Source: Plakobranchus ocellatus
Lineage: Eukaryota; Mollusca; Gastropoda; Plakobranchidae
Reading direction: 5' to 3'
Length of the DNA stretch: 28,619 bases
Assembly: GCA_019648995.1 (NCBI GenBank)
Contig: BLXT01000921.1
Location: 1,004,274-1,032,892 of the forward strand
The notes under the pieces are model-generated. The model worked only from the letters and a program-made list of their open reading frames with translations, ran no database searches and was not told where the DNA came from. Each line of letters starts with the position of its first letter. Positions within the stretch are counted from its first letter, which is position 1. Both the position numbers and the translations under genes were made by a program. Below are positions 9,268-19,098 of this stretch, in pieces.

Positions 9268-10327
9268 TATTGGTTATTTCTCTAATGAAACAAAAGAAAG
9301 AAGATACCAGCGAAGTTGCTTATCAAAAAGAATTTTTTTAGAATATAAGAAAAATTTTCAAACCATTATGTTGTTTTTACTGACGGGTCTAAACTGGAGG
9401 AAAAGGTTGCGGCCGCAGCCTATTTTCCAGAATGCCCGGACTTCTCGAAGGCAACCCGCCTGAGAGACGGGGCATCTGTCTTCAGTGCAGAGCTGGAGGG
9501 AATAGCCCTCGGGCTCACAAAAATAAAAAAACACACCAAATACCATAAAAATTTTGTTATCTACAGTAACAGCCTGTCAGCCTTACAGGCGATTCAAAGC
9601 AAAAATTTCAAAGTTAGAGATATCAGGCCCCTGTTCAATTTAATCCGAAAATTTCCACCCTATGTTCACGTCTCTTTTGTCAGGATTCCTGCTCACGTAG
9701 GCATCCAGGGGAATGAGAATGTGGACAAAGTCGCAAAGGCAGCTCTAAATAAAGCATCACACCTTGGAAAACTAATTTGCTGGTCTGATCTGAAACGTAA
9801 AGTAAATGTTTACATCCACACCGTCTAGCAAGAAAATTGGGATCCTGAGGGGGGCAAACAACCTTCATGAGATACTCCCCAACTTGGGAGAAGACCTCCA
9901 CAAAAGAGGTGAAGGAGCAGGCAGAAAATGGGAGGCGGTAATGTGTAGGTTTCGGGTGGGCCACACATGGCTCACCCAGAGCGACCTTTTAAAAAATGAG
10001 GAACAACCTTTTTGCTATGCCCAGACTTTCAAGTCACCAGGAGTAAATACTTCAGTGTAACTGACCTGTACAGACTTTTCCGAGAGGTCAATCCCTCTCG
10101 CATAGTTGGTTACTTAAAGGAACTCGGTGTTTATGGAAATATCTGAGGCTTTGTACAGATTCCTTTTAAAGTTTCTCTCCATATGCTCTGTTGGATTTTA
10201 TGGGAGTTTTATCTTTGTATTAATTTGCTTGAGCATCTGATGGAAGCCCATGAGAGAGAGAATGAATGAACAGAAACCCTGAGATCACAGATTAATGGTG
10301 GACTGGGTATACCAATAATCAATCACT
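9268..10327 (+). mobile_element. non-LTR retrotransposon 3' fragment, right arm
   Basis: A second 5'-truncated copy, on the plus strand, starts at almost the same ORF2 position as the left arm and ends with GGTGGACTGGGTATACCAAT and an AATCAATCACTCAATC tail. The shared 3' end identifies the family terminus. Divergence from the left arm is scattered along the length, so the pair is not recent. Confidence 0.85.
9361..10120 (+). pseudogene. LINE ORF2 RNase H and C-terminus, broken
   Basis: From 9361 the frame reads NHYVVFTDGSKLEEK (first catalytic Asp present), then FSAELEGIALGL (Glu present), then IYSNSLSALQAI, where the third catalytic Asp is Asn, then IPAHVGIQGNENVDK (fourth acidic residue present). 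A TAG near 9823 replaces the Trp codon seen in the left arm, and a sixth G in a G run near 9850 (five in the left arm) shifts the frame. The frame at 9806-10060 then carries PNLGEDLHKRGEGAGRKW and RVGHTWLTQS. The Cys/His cluster after CYA is deleted. RNase H would be inactive. Confidence 0.85.
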
Positions 10328-10758
10328 CAATCGTCTCATGTGTCTGTGCAATAATTTAAGTCTACAAGGTACAGGGCTGAAAATTAATCCATTAAATATG
10401 AATTTAGAAAATTTTCAAGAAGCTTAATAACATGGTGTTGAATATAAAATGCATATGTCAGATCAAAATGAAGAATGCTTCATATGCAAAATGTCACACC
10501 TGGATGGTTATAAAATTCATTCTGGTAACCCTACTTTATTCTTAAATTACTAATGTATGTGGTACATAATTACGTGTGGAGTCGGAATATAAACAAATGA
10601 AGTAATTACGCATGGACAATGAGGGAATTCAAAATGCATTAAGAGCTTCTCAAGTTTCATCTTGGGTTTACTTTTGAAAAAAATTAAATTGAGTTCCACA
10701 CATAAAAAATTGAAGGCTTTAACCTTCAGTTTTCGTATGCTTCAAGTGCTGATAAAGA
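10328..10758. other. non-coding spacer
   Basis: AT-rich sequence after the right arm. CTCATGTGTCTGTGC and ACAGGGCTGAAAAT weakly resemble the SINE module interrupted at 8131-8172, as expected if the LINE dimer landed inside such a repeat. Nothing else recognised. Confidence 0.35.
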
Positions 10759-10845
10759 GTGGCCTGTGAGAGAAAATGAGCCAACAGAAACCCTGGGATC
10801 CCTGATAAATTGGGATTAAGTAAACCGACAATCAATCAAGCTAGG
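10759..10845 (+). repeat. solo LINE 3' tail fragment
   Basis: GAGAGAAAATGAGCCAACAG, AAACCCTGGGATC, GGGATTAAGTAAACC and GACAATCAATCAA match the last about 80 bp of the LINE arms (AACAGAAACCCTGAGATC, then GGACTGGGTATACC, then AATCAATC) with substitutions. It has no ORF. It is either a severely truncated LINE insertion or the LINE-derived tail of a SINE mobilised by the same machinery. Confidence 0.6.
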
Positions 10846-11229
10846 CATAAAAAAGCCCACTGGACTAAGAAACTGGCTTCGGCTACAGTTAAAGAACAAA
10901 AGAAAAGAAAATTGAATCTTAAAGATCTGTTGAAAATTCTTGGCTTACAAAATAAGGTATGCAATGTAGGATAAATATTTTAAAGCACTGGCAGTTGACT
11001 ACACTATGCTGAAATTATGTAAAGGTACTATGAAAAGTGAAGCAGAAACAAAACGGTTTTTCCTACATAAAATGTGGAGTAAAATGCTTCTGGATAAACA
11101 ATGAAATATGTCATTAGTATAACACAGGTTTAAAGTCTCATAAATACAACAGTAATACTTAATCTAGAGGTTTGACCATATAAAGCCACAGGGGCCATGA
11201 AAGTCTATTTTTGCCACACATCGGAATGA

Positions 11230-13672
11230 GTCCCTGTTTTACCCAGGAAAGGGAAAAGGCTCAAAGGAAGTATTTTAAGACTCCATCAGTTGAAAATTTA
11301 ATAAAATTTAAAAAGCAAAAAGCCAAGACTAAATTCATAATTAAAAAAGCAAAGAAAGAGTCTTGGAAATCCTATGTATCATCTCTAAATTCTAATACCT
11401 GCTCTAAATCTGTTTGGAATAAAATAAGGAAAATTAAAGGCAAAATTTTTGCCCCTTTTTGCCATCTTCAAAAAGACTGCCAGATGATGCTGATTATCTG
11501 GCTGAGACCTTTTCCAAAAACTTGTCTTCAAAAAATTATTCTATGAAATTTCAGGAAACTAGACAAAAAGCCGAAAAACGATTTGAATTTTTATCAGAAA
11601 ATAATGAACCCTATTATGAACATTTTCTCTGAACGAAACCAAAAATTCACTAAATAAATCCAATGAGTCGGCAGCAGGTCCTGATGGTGTGTACTATCAG
11701 TTCCTGAGGCACCTTCCTGAATCCTGCCAGCATATTCTTAAACTTTTCAATACATCTGCGACCATTGGGGACATCCCCCGTATCTTGGAGGGAGGCTTCG
11801 TTGGTTCCAATTCCAAAACCCAGTAAGGATCCTTCTGATCCTTCCAACTGCAGACCTATTGCACTCACAAACTGCTTGTGTAAGATCTTCAAGCAAATGG
11901 TGAATGACCGACTGTTTATGTGCAAGAGTCCAGAAACCCGCTGTCAAAAATACAGTGCGGTTTTAGGAAGGACCATAGCACTTGTTTAGACTGGACACTT
12001 TTATCGAAAAGGCCATTGCAAGCAAAAAACAAGTTCTGGCATTCTTTTTCGACCTCGAAAAAGCTTATGATACAGCGTGGAAGTATAGAATTCTAAAAGA
12101 TCTTTTCAACCTCTTTTATAGAGGCAGGTTGCCTATTTTCACTTGAAATTTCCTAAAAGACTGCCATTTTAAAAGTTCAACTGGGGAACTCATTTTTGCT
12201 TCTTTCCATTAAGAAAACAGTGCTCACCAAAGTAGTATTTTGTCATCTATGGTCTTTCACTTGAAAATAAATAATATAATCAACTCTGTTTCTAAACATG
12301 TAAACTCATCTTTATTGTAGATGATTTTGCCATTTACACTGAGGGTAAACACCTGCAGCATCTTGAGCGCATCATTCAACTATGTATAAATAATGTTCAA
12401 AAATGGGTCTCCAAGAGCGGTTTTAGATTTTCAGTTTTGAAGAACAATGTGTCCATTTCCACAGATAAGGAATTTACACTGAGCCCACCCTTATCTGGGT
12501 GGCCAGCCAATCCCAATGACGGGTGAGGCTAAATTTTTAGGGGTCTTTTTTTTTACCAAAAACTTAATTTTAAAAGTCATATTTTTTTTGTAAAGAAGAA
12601 ATGCTTGAAAGCTTTGAATCTATTACTTGTTGTGGAGTATACGGACTGGGGTGCGGATAGAGCCACCCTTCTTAGGCTTTACTGCACCCTAGTCCTATCC
12701 AAGTTGGACTATGGAAGTGTAGTATACTGTTCTGCAAAAAAAAAATGCATTCCATGAGTCCAGGACCCTATATAGTATTTCCCTCGGGGCTTTCAGATCG
12801 TGACCTAATAAAAGCTTGTATGCCGAGGCTGGGGAGCCCTCCCTCTAGCATCCGCCTACCAAGCTAGCCATTAACTTTTTATTAAAATTAAAATCTTTAC
12901 CAAATAGTCCATGTCACGACGCTATATTTAATGCTCCATTACCTGACCTTTCTACTAATCTAAGTCAAAACCAAATCTTGTTGCCAAATTTTCAACATAT
13001 TAAGAATGCTAAAATCAACCTACATGCTATCGATAACTAATATTCCCAGTGCCGTCACCTTGGGAGGAGCACCAGGTTAACTTTGATATTTCACTAACTG
13101 AACAAAAGAAGGAAAATACCAGTGAGGTGGCCTAACAGGAATAACTTTTTAGAAGAAAAGAAAATTTTTCCAACCATTATGCCGTTTATATTGGGATGTT
13201 GAGGGGACAAACAAGCTCCACAAAGTACTCCCCAATATGGGAGAAGACCTCAGCAAAGAGGTGAAGGAGCAGGTAGAAAACATGGCTTACCCAGTGTTAC
13301 CTTTAAAAAAAATGAACAGCCTTTTGGCTATGCTTGTGACAGCCTTTACACTGTCAGCATATTTTAATTTAATGCCCAGACTTTTCAAGTCACCAGGAGG
13401 GAATACTTCAGTGTAACTGATAGGTACAGACTTGCCTGAGGGCTTGGTGTCACTAGCATAGTGGGTTACTCAAAGGAATTCTGTGTCTACAGAAATATCT
13501 GAGGCTTTGTACAGATTCCTTCTTTTTCTCCATATACTCTGTCAGATTTTTAATGGATTTTTACATTTTTAAAAAATTTGCTTTAACATCTGATGGCAGT
13601 CTAAGGAAGAATATGAAAAGAAACCCTAATTATCACCGCTTAATGGTGGACTGGGTATACCAATTATCAATC
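11230..13672 (+). mobile_element. non-LTR retrotransposon, longer degenerate copy with reverse transcriptase
   Basis: This is the third copy of the LINE family, in plus orientation, starting in the linker before the reverse transcriptase and ending at GGTGGACTGGGTATACCAAT (about 13645-13665). It keeps the whole RT region in several frames but has an internal deletion of most of RNase H: ACCATTATGCCGTTTATATT at 13175-13194 is joined directly to the block GATGTTGAGGGGACAAACAA. Smaller deletions affect the C-terminal region. The block at 13046-13130 matches the inner ends of the inverted arms, confirming one family. Confidence 0.85.
11236..12900 (+). pseudogene. LINE ORF2 reverse transcriptase, frameshifted
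   Basis: The order of motifs is that of a LINE reverse transcriptase. The pre-RT basic linker KKAKKESWKSYVSSLNS lies at about 11340-11390. SAAGPDGVYYQFLRHLP is at about 11668 and PSNCRPIALTNCLCKIF at about 11840. CGFRKDHST follows at about 11956, then FFDLEKAYDTAW with the first catalytic Asp at about 12045-12080, and IVDDFAIYT with the catalytic Asp pair at about 12312-12338. LSKLDYGSVVYC is at about 12696 and SLYAEAGEPSL near 12815. At least six frame changes and stops separate these pieces, so no long frame survives. The frames at 11211-11546 and 11765-11989 are fragments of it. The VDDF variant of the active site appears to be native to this family. Confidence 0.85.
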
Positions 13673-14817
13673 AATTAAAACCATTCACACATATCCAAAG
13701 TGTAAAGAATCTGTTTAGGAAAATGCTTAAGAAAATTACATTGTGGATCATTTGATATTACAATGGTCTTGTCTGAGGATACATATGGCACAAATTAAGA
13801 AAAATTTACCAAAAAAAATGCGAGTCCTCCTTTATGCCCATTGAAGACAAAATTCATTACTGAAGCATGGTTGCTAGTTTTATAAATTATGAACAGAGAG
13901 TGTTAGTAGCTTGTGCAAAATCTATTGTGGTAATCATTGTAGGATTGAGATGTGATAAATAAGCTTTTGGAATCTGCAAGATCTGGTCTTTAGCATGGGC
14001 ACGTGATGTTCTAGGTTAAGGTCCAAGATTTGGTGTGAGGGCTTTTCATATCACATTGTTTTGATGTTTGACATGAATGTTTTTTGGGTCTATATTATGT
14101 TTATTGTATTGGATGTTGGACTTTTGAATAACTTTTCTCTTTTTGCTAGAACTCTGTCCATTTTTTTGCTTTAGTTGTCATCTCTCTTTCCTGCTAAGTA
14201 GAGAACTTATCCATGTTTTCTTAACTTTGCCTAATCTCATTTTTTTCAGAATTTGATGTAAGATTGCCTATGAAACAAAAAAAAAAGGTGCTTTTAAAAA
14301 ATAAAGATACAAGTGTCTCTTTGAACCAGAAAAAATTGATTTGTCTTTAATTAGTATTTTTCAGTTATTTTTTCAGATTATGGTGTAGGTAACTTGACAA
14401 ATGCACCACCTAGATGAAGCAAACTGCATTGGTGGAGTGACAGACAGCATATATAATGGAGTTGTAAAACAAGGTGATTTTTTAAAATTTGGAAATGCTA
14501 ATTTACAGCTTGGACCATTGATAATTATTTAGTGTCCATGCAACTCTGTCTCTGGCTTATTTAGATCTGCAAGGTACAATTCAGATGATCTTTGAAAACC
14601 TTGAAATAGCAATTATCAGCTGCACTGGATAGGCCTGTACCTGTTTGGACAAAACTAACACCATTTGGCCAATTGGTTTTAAATGAGCAAACTTGGCAGG
14701 AAAAATTTTTTGCCCCCACCTTTTTAATTCCGATTTTTGTTTCAAATGTTTTAATACTTCTTCTTTTTTGCTTTGATGTGTTATTGCATTTATTTACACA
14801 TCTTCTTTGCCCTCTAG
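13673..14817. other. intron-like non-coding sequence
   Basis: AT-rich with poly(T) and poly(A) runs. One segment, 14401-14526, is open for over 40 codons (MHHLDEANCIGGVTDS and onward) with a fair donor (CAAG then GTGATT) at 14475, but no acceptor gives a phase compatible with the flanking exons. This interval must supply, or be spliced around by, the exon missing upstream of 14818. Confidence 0.35.
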
Positions 14818-17148
14818 GTTCAGGAATGGGACCTTATGGGCAACCTTACAGGTGGGAGCAGGTGAGATGTTGGCCCTTGTCTCATAGGTAAATGTGTACC
14901 TTTTTTCTTATCCAGTGCTTCTCTAATAAATCAAAATCTACATGAGTGGAATATTGTTTCACCTGAGTAACTTAAATATATTGATTTTATAATGCTGTGA
15001 AATTTAGTTTCACAAAGAAAAAAAATATTTGTATTAAATTATTTTTATGTAGTTGATTTGACAGGCCAATGTTCTTAAGCAACAGCATAATGGTTACAAT
15101 CGGCTAAAACTGTACCAATACTCTACAGTATGTTGATTTTTTGTACCCACAGGTCAAGAAGACAGAAGCAGCAGCAGGAGCAGCAGGCTGCAGAAAGCAA
15201 TCCCAATATCTCATGTATGTTGATTCCAATATAGTGTTCTCTTTTTTTACTTGCTGCTGTGTTGGTTTAATCACTAGCATTTAAATGTATAAGAAACTTA
15301 TGTTTGATATCAGTATTTGACAAGGGATATATCAGTAAAATATGCTGATTTTTTTTAAAAGTAAAATTTTAAACATAGGTTGTCAGCAATTGTCACAGGT
15401 AGAGATGATTAGACAGCAGCACTCAAAGAAAATAAAAACAAAGAGCGAGAATATTAAATTTTTATGCAAAATGAACAATGATCATTTATTAAATGAAAAC
15501 AGACAAATACAAAGATGAACAGTATGAGAGATAATAAATGTATATTTTAGATATAGTGTAACCTAATTCTAAATTCAAAGTTATATTAGGCAACTAAACG
15601 TATGAATCTATTGCAGTACACTGCAAAGCTTTTAATATGGCACTTGTAACAAACGAATGCAATAATTAGCGCTCAGCAGGTTAACTACTTTAACAAGTGG
15701 CAACTTTAATTAGAGTTCAATCTGTAAGGTTGCTTTCATAAATTATGAGTTATACAAGTCTTTTTAATACTTTTTCTTATTGAAGGCAAATGTTCAAATC
15801 ATTTGTTACAGAACAGTAATCTATTCAAACTTGAATAAAAAATAGCTTAAGGCTAAATATAGGCGAGCTAAATAGAGCTCAATAAAGTATGTAATATATT
15901 TGTTATTTATGTGTGTATACTGTACATACAATACAATATTCCACTTGACCATCAACAAGATCATATCTTGTAGGTTGTAACACTCTACTTAACTTGCCAT
16001 GCATAAACAAATGGCAGGGGCTTCAAAATTTAAGTTTTGAGACTACATCACCCACAATGCTTCAGTCAGTTGTCACTTGGCAGTCTGTGTTGGGATTACA
16101 GTGTCGTAAAGTGTCTTGGTTCCCCTACTCAAAGAACAGTCTGGCTGTCTTGCACTGTTATCTAACAATGGATTTCATTATCTTTTATGGGGGCGTCGGT
16201 AGCACAGTGGCTTGCGAGTCCGCCCTGAGATCTGCAGGGACCCTTCTGTCGCGNNNTCGAGCCCCGCTACCGGCGCCCTGGCCTGACGGAGGGCCTGAAA
16301 GCCTGAGATCACCTTGTTGTGGACTGTCTATATACAAAAACTCACTCAAACTCATTATCTTTTATGCATACAAGCATATATATGAAACAAAAGGGATGAA
16401 AAGGAAAACCACTAGGAGTTAATAAGTTAAGTGGGTTTGTAATTTAGGGGATAGTCGTGCATTTAATGTTTTTACTTGAAAGATTGACTCTCTAGATCTC
16501 TCTATAAAATTACAAAAATAGAAAATGGTCAGAAACATGAAAGTAACAATTAGATTACCTCTGACAAAGAAAAAAGGGCTGCTGAAATAAGACTAGAGAT
16601 ATTGACTCAACGAAATTTAGCCGTAGTTACAACTTTAGTCTCGCAAAAATTAATGTTGTTTTGACTCTGGCAAAAGAATTGATCTCTAAGCAGTTGTTGG
16701 TAGGATGTTTGTCTGCGAGTGCCTACTCAACCTAGTGTCATCAGTGAACACACAATCACTCCCAGGGCATGACGGGAAATCTTGTGAATTACTCAATTCA
16801 GCTAGCCTAGATTTGCCTAGCAAAAACGAGTATTGTTACAATTGAAGAACAGAAAAACTCGCAGACTATAGGAAATGCGGTGACAGTAATCACAGCAGCA
16901 CTTTTGATATGTGGATAATGAATAATCGTAATAATATTATAGATTTATAGGTTTATAATTTATCTATACCATCATTTTAAAAGTTTTCAGCCCTTTTAAT
17001 TTGAAATACCTTTTGATGCATTGCATACTTTCTAAGATATTTTTGCTTAAGACAGAATCTTTCTTCTGCATTTATAGCTGCACATATGCTCTTCTTATCT
17101 GTGGCGGAGGAAATGGGGGTCAAGGAATTTGAGCAGCTCCACAAATAG
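14818..17148 (+). CDS. three-exon C-terminus of an unidentified Gln-rich protein
   Basis: Exons are 14818-14861 (44 nt, acceptor CCCTCTAG, donor GTGAGA), 15153-15214 (62 nt, acceptor CCCACAG, donor GTATGT) and 17078 to stop TAG at 17146-17148 (acceptor TTTATAG). The phases 2 and 1 match exactly. The product reads VQEWDLMGNLTGGSR, then SRRQKQQQEQQAAESNP, then SSAHMLFLSVAEEMGVKEFE and LHK-stop: a basic/Gln-rich linker followed by a short amphipathic C-terminal helix, 57 residues in all. I do not recognise the family. The first exon needs an upstream exon ending in phase 0. A second frame through the same exons (GQEDRSSSRSSRLQ, then NSSRGVNSSRQS) is also open to a stop near 17220 but is less protein-like. 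A strong donor at 17333 lies 184 bp after the stop. Confidence 0.6.
15215..16175. other. intron sequence without features
   Basis: AT-rich intron sequence between the exons at 15214 and 17078, up to the SINE insertion. I see nothing else in it. The frame beginning at 15994 runs through the SINE and is not a gene. Confidence 0.5.
16176..16366 (+). mobile_element. tRNA-derived SINE with intact target-site duplication
   Basis: The body at 16190-16352 begins GGGGGCGTCGGTAGCACAGT and is flanked by identical 14-bp direct repeats CATTATCTTTTATG at 16176-16189 and 16353-16366. TAGCACAGTGGC (16200-16211) fits the pol III A box. TCGAGCCCC after three ambiguous bases fits the B box, whose first part is hidden by N at 16254-16256. 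CCCTGAGATCTGCAGGG forms an anticodon-arm-like hairpin. The tRNA-unrelated part has CCTGGCCTGACGGAGGGCCT, CCTGAGATCACC and a short CTCA-rich tail rather than poly(A). The perfect duplication implies a recent insertion into the intron. It is much more GC-rich than its surroundings. Confidence 0.9.
16367..17077. other. intron sequence without features
   Basis: The remainder of the intron ending at the TTTATAG acceptor before 17078. No gene or repeat recognised. Confidence 0.5.
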
Positions 17149-17523
17149 CAGTCGAGGAGTCAACAGTAGCCGGCAATCGACACCTTGGACACTAATTGTG
17201 CATTATGGCTTCAGCATTTGAAATTGAAATGGTTTTACCTCTTCATGACTTGTAAACTTTTTCAAGCTTGGTGCTAAATATTAAGAAGGAACTCTGTGTG
17301 CTAGAAATCTCTGCGGCAAAGTTGTATTCCAGGTAAGTTTGCCCTTGTAAAAAAATTGTTCCAATATATTAATTTAGCATCACATTTGATTTTTAAAACT
17401 TATCCAATTTAAAATGAAGGGCTGTATGATAAATTGCTTCACATACTTTTTTTTTAAAAGATGATGAAATTCGTGGAAATAGATTTTACCCCTCACAATT
17501 TGCTCTCATATCTGGGGGAATTT

Positions 17524-17595
17524 GTGTCACGGGTTCCAGCATGCCACCAACGACCTGCCCAGAATGGCCTAATAATCCTGAGATCACCTGTCGCC
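17524..17595 (+). repeat. SINE relic 1
   Basis: CGGGTTCCAGCATGCCACC (B-box region), then CCTGCCCAGAATGGCCTAAT and AATCCTGAGATCACCTGTC match the 3' part of the SINE at 16176-16366 (TCGAGCCCCGCTACCGG, CCTGGCC, GGGCCTGAAAGCCTGAGATC) with many substitutions. The short frame at 17461-17655 is an accident of this relic. Confidence 0.65.
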
Positions 17596-17854
17596 AAAAT
17601 CTTTTCAAAATTAGCTCCTTTTGATTCTGATTGCCTTAAATTATTTTACATTTAAAAATAGTTAAGACTTTTTTTGTTATTACCTAACACTATTTACTAG
17701 TAATTAGAAAGTTACTTAAAGCAAAGTAAAGATGTCTTCTGATGTGAACTTAAAGAAAAAAAATCACCTATTTAAAATGACCAATTTGTCTGCTGAAAGT
17801 CTAGTTTTGGATGATTTTTATGAACCAATTTGAATTGTTTTGAACAGCTTTGGC

Positions 17855-17925
17855 TTGGCTATTGGACCTCGGGATCCTGGCCTTACAAGGGCCTCAACCC
17901 TTGAGATCATATAAGCTATAGTTAG
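17855..17925 (+). repeat. SINE relic 2
   Basis: GACCTCGGGATCCTGGCC, ACAAGGGCCTCAACCC and TTGAGATCAT correspond to the tRNA-unrelated part of the SINE at 16176. The pol III promoter half is absent or unrecognisable. Confidence 0.6.
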
Positions 17926-18455
17926 AAACGAGCAAAAGGGGTTTCTTTAGTTTTGCGGGTAGGCAGATTAGTGCTTAGCCTCATCTCTTTGATAAATCTA
18001 GGGTTTGCTTTCATAAGTGGGAAAACCTTTGCCTCTTGTTACATGAAATAAAATACTAGCAACATTTTGGAGGGCACCCATCAGCTATCGCACTCACAGT
18101 GCTTGGGTTTAAGCTCAATGAGGGCCAACATGTCTATCACCTAGTGATGAATGGGCTTAATGTCACTTAATCAAAGAGCTATTTAGAAAATTATCTGAAA
18201 GTTAAGCGTGATTGAATATGAAAGAACTCCTTTACAGTAAAACTACCTTTGACCTCTAGTTGCAAATCCAGTAGTAATCTATAACTTGTAAAGATAAGCA
18301 TATAGATCTATAGAATAATTAAATATTCAATACCAAGACTTGCAAATAGTTTTTGTTGTTTTTGTAATAGTATGCAAATGCTCTGGTTCAAAAGAGGACC
18401 AAAAAATTCATTCTTAACGTTTTGCTTCTCCCTGTTTTTTTTTTTTCTTCCCTAG

Positions 18456-18701
18456 TTCAACATGCTATCCAGAATGTTTCAGGACGTAGCAGACGTCAAC
18501 AAAGGACGTAGCCGACTAACTTAAAGATGTGTGTACATGGATCATTCTTTTGCTTTGGATGTACTTGTAAAATAATGTCCAATGATATTGTACATTTTGC
18601 TTTTGAGAGAGGTGTAGGCAAAAGCACTTTGGGGTAATATTTTCACTTATTTACAAATTAGCTCAGAAAGGCAGAAATTGCCTGATATCTTATATAGTGT
18701 T
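18456..18701 (+). other. possible alternative last exon and 3'UTR
   Basis: After the acceptor the sequence is richer in G and C for about 70 bp and is open in two frames: FNMLSRMFQDVADVNKGR and onward to TAA at about 18524, and QHAIQNVSGRSRRQQRT to TAG at 18511. The second resembles the SGRSRRQ-type sequence of the exon at 15153, which may be coincidence. No AATAAA is seen before the TTAA element at 18702. Confidence 0.35.
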
Positions 18702-19098
18702 TTAACCCTATCCGTATGTGCAGGGTAATTTTGTTACCCCAAGGCATGCTTTCAATTTTTAAAAAATGCTTAAAATGGGAGTTTTTCTTTCAGCTTTTCA
18801 GTATTCCTCAAAAATTCAATTTGACATATGATAACATAATGATTGACAGAAAATCAATATTGAATTGATCTGAGGTCATTTCTGAAACACTCAATTTTTT
18901 TTTTTTTTACTATGTAAAGTAAGGAGTGATTTTGCTGCCTCCACGGACTGATAGGTATATAGGGATTTTTTTACTTTATACGGTATGGGGACAAGCATTT
19001 GCCCCGCACGTACGGATAAGACTATTTTGTTGTTTAAAATGTGGGAGCATTTGGTTACCCCTGACATACGGGTACGATAATAAAACACAGTGGGTTAA
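18702..19098 (+). mobile_element. TTAA-bounded MITE-like element, copy A
   Basis: The element is bounded by TTAA at 18702-18705 and 19095-19098 with terminal CCC/GGG. The ends are imperfect inverted repeats: TTAACCC, CCGTATGTG, AGGGTAATTTTG on the left, and on the reverse complement of the right TTAACCC, CCGTATGTCAGGGGTAACC. CGTACGGAT-type and GGGTAAC motifs recur several times internally. There is no ORF (the short frames at 18891-19197 are chance). TTAA targets are used by piggyBac and Kolobok transposons, so this is probably a non-autonomous derivative of one of them; which one is unresolved. Confidence 0.7.

Larger units (their letters stand above)
8173..10327. repeat. long inverted repeat made of two LINE 3' ends head to head
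   Basis: Left arm 8173-9264 (minus) and right arm about 9268-10327 (plus) are reverse complements over roughly 1.05 kb with many point differences and small indels. Both outer ends carry the same LINE 3' terminus and the (ATTG)n tail. The inner ends meet with only a few bases between them. A transcript crossing the locus would fold into a long double strand. Confidence 0.85.
17333..18455 (+). other. putative 3'UTR intron
   Basis: A near-consensus donor (TTCCAG then GTAAGT at 17333) and a strong acceptor (a long T tract, CTTCCCTAG, ending at 18455) delimit an intron downstream of the TAG at 17148. The sequence following the acceptor can also serve as an alternative last exon in phase with 15214, giving FQHAIQNVSGRSRRQQRT-stop at 18456-18511. 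Two SINE relics lie inside. Transcript evidence is lacking. Confidence 0.45.

Noticed and set aside
14401..14526. Open stretch MHHLDEANCIGGVTDS and onward as the missing exon
   Set aside because: The only usable acceptor gives a 2-base start and the donor leaves 1 base, which fits neither the exon ending at 3990 nor the one starting at 14818.
16190..16352. Functional tRNA gene
   Set aside because: It has A- and B-box-like segments but no proper acceptor stem pairing, has a long tRNA-unrelated 3' part, and is flanked by a target-site duplication, which marks a SINE.
15994..16422. 142-codon plus-strand frame as a gene
   Set aside because: It runs through the SINE and the N positions; the open frame comes from the GC-rich SINE body.
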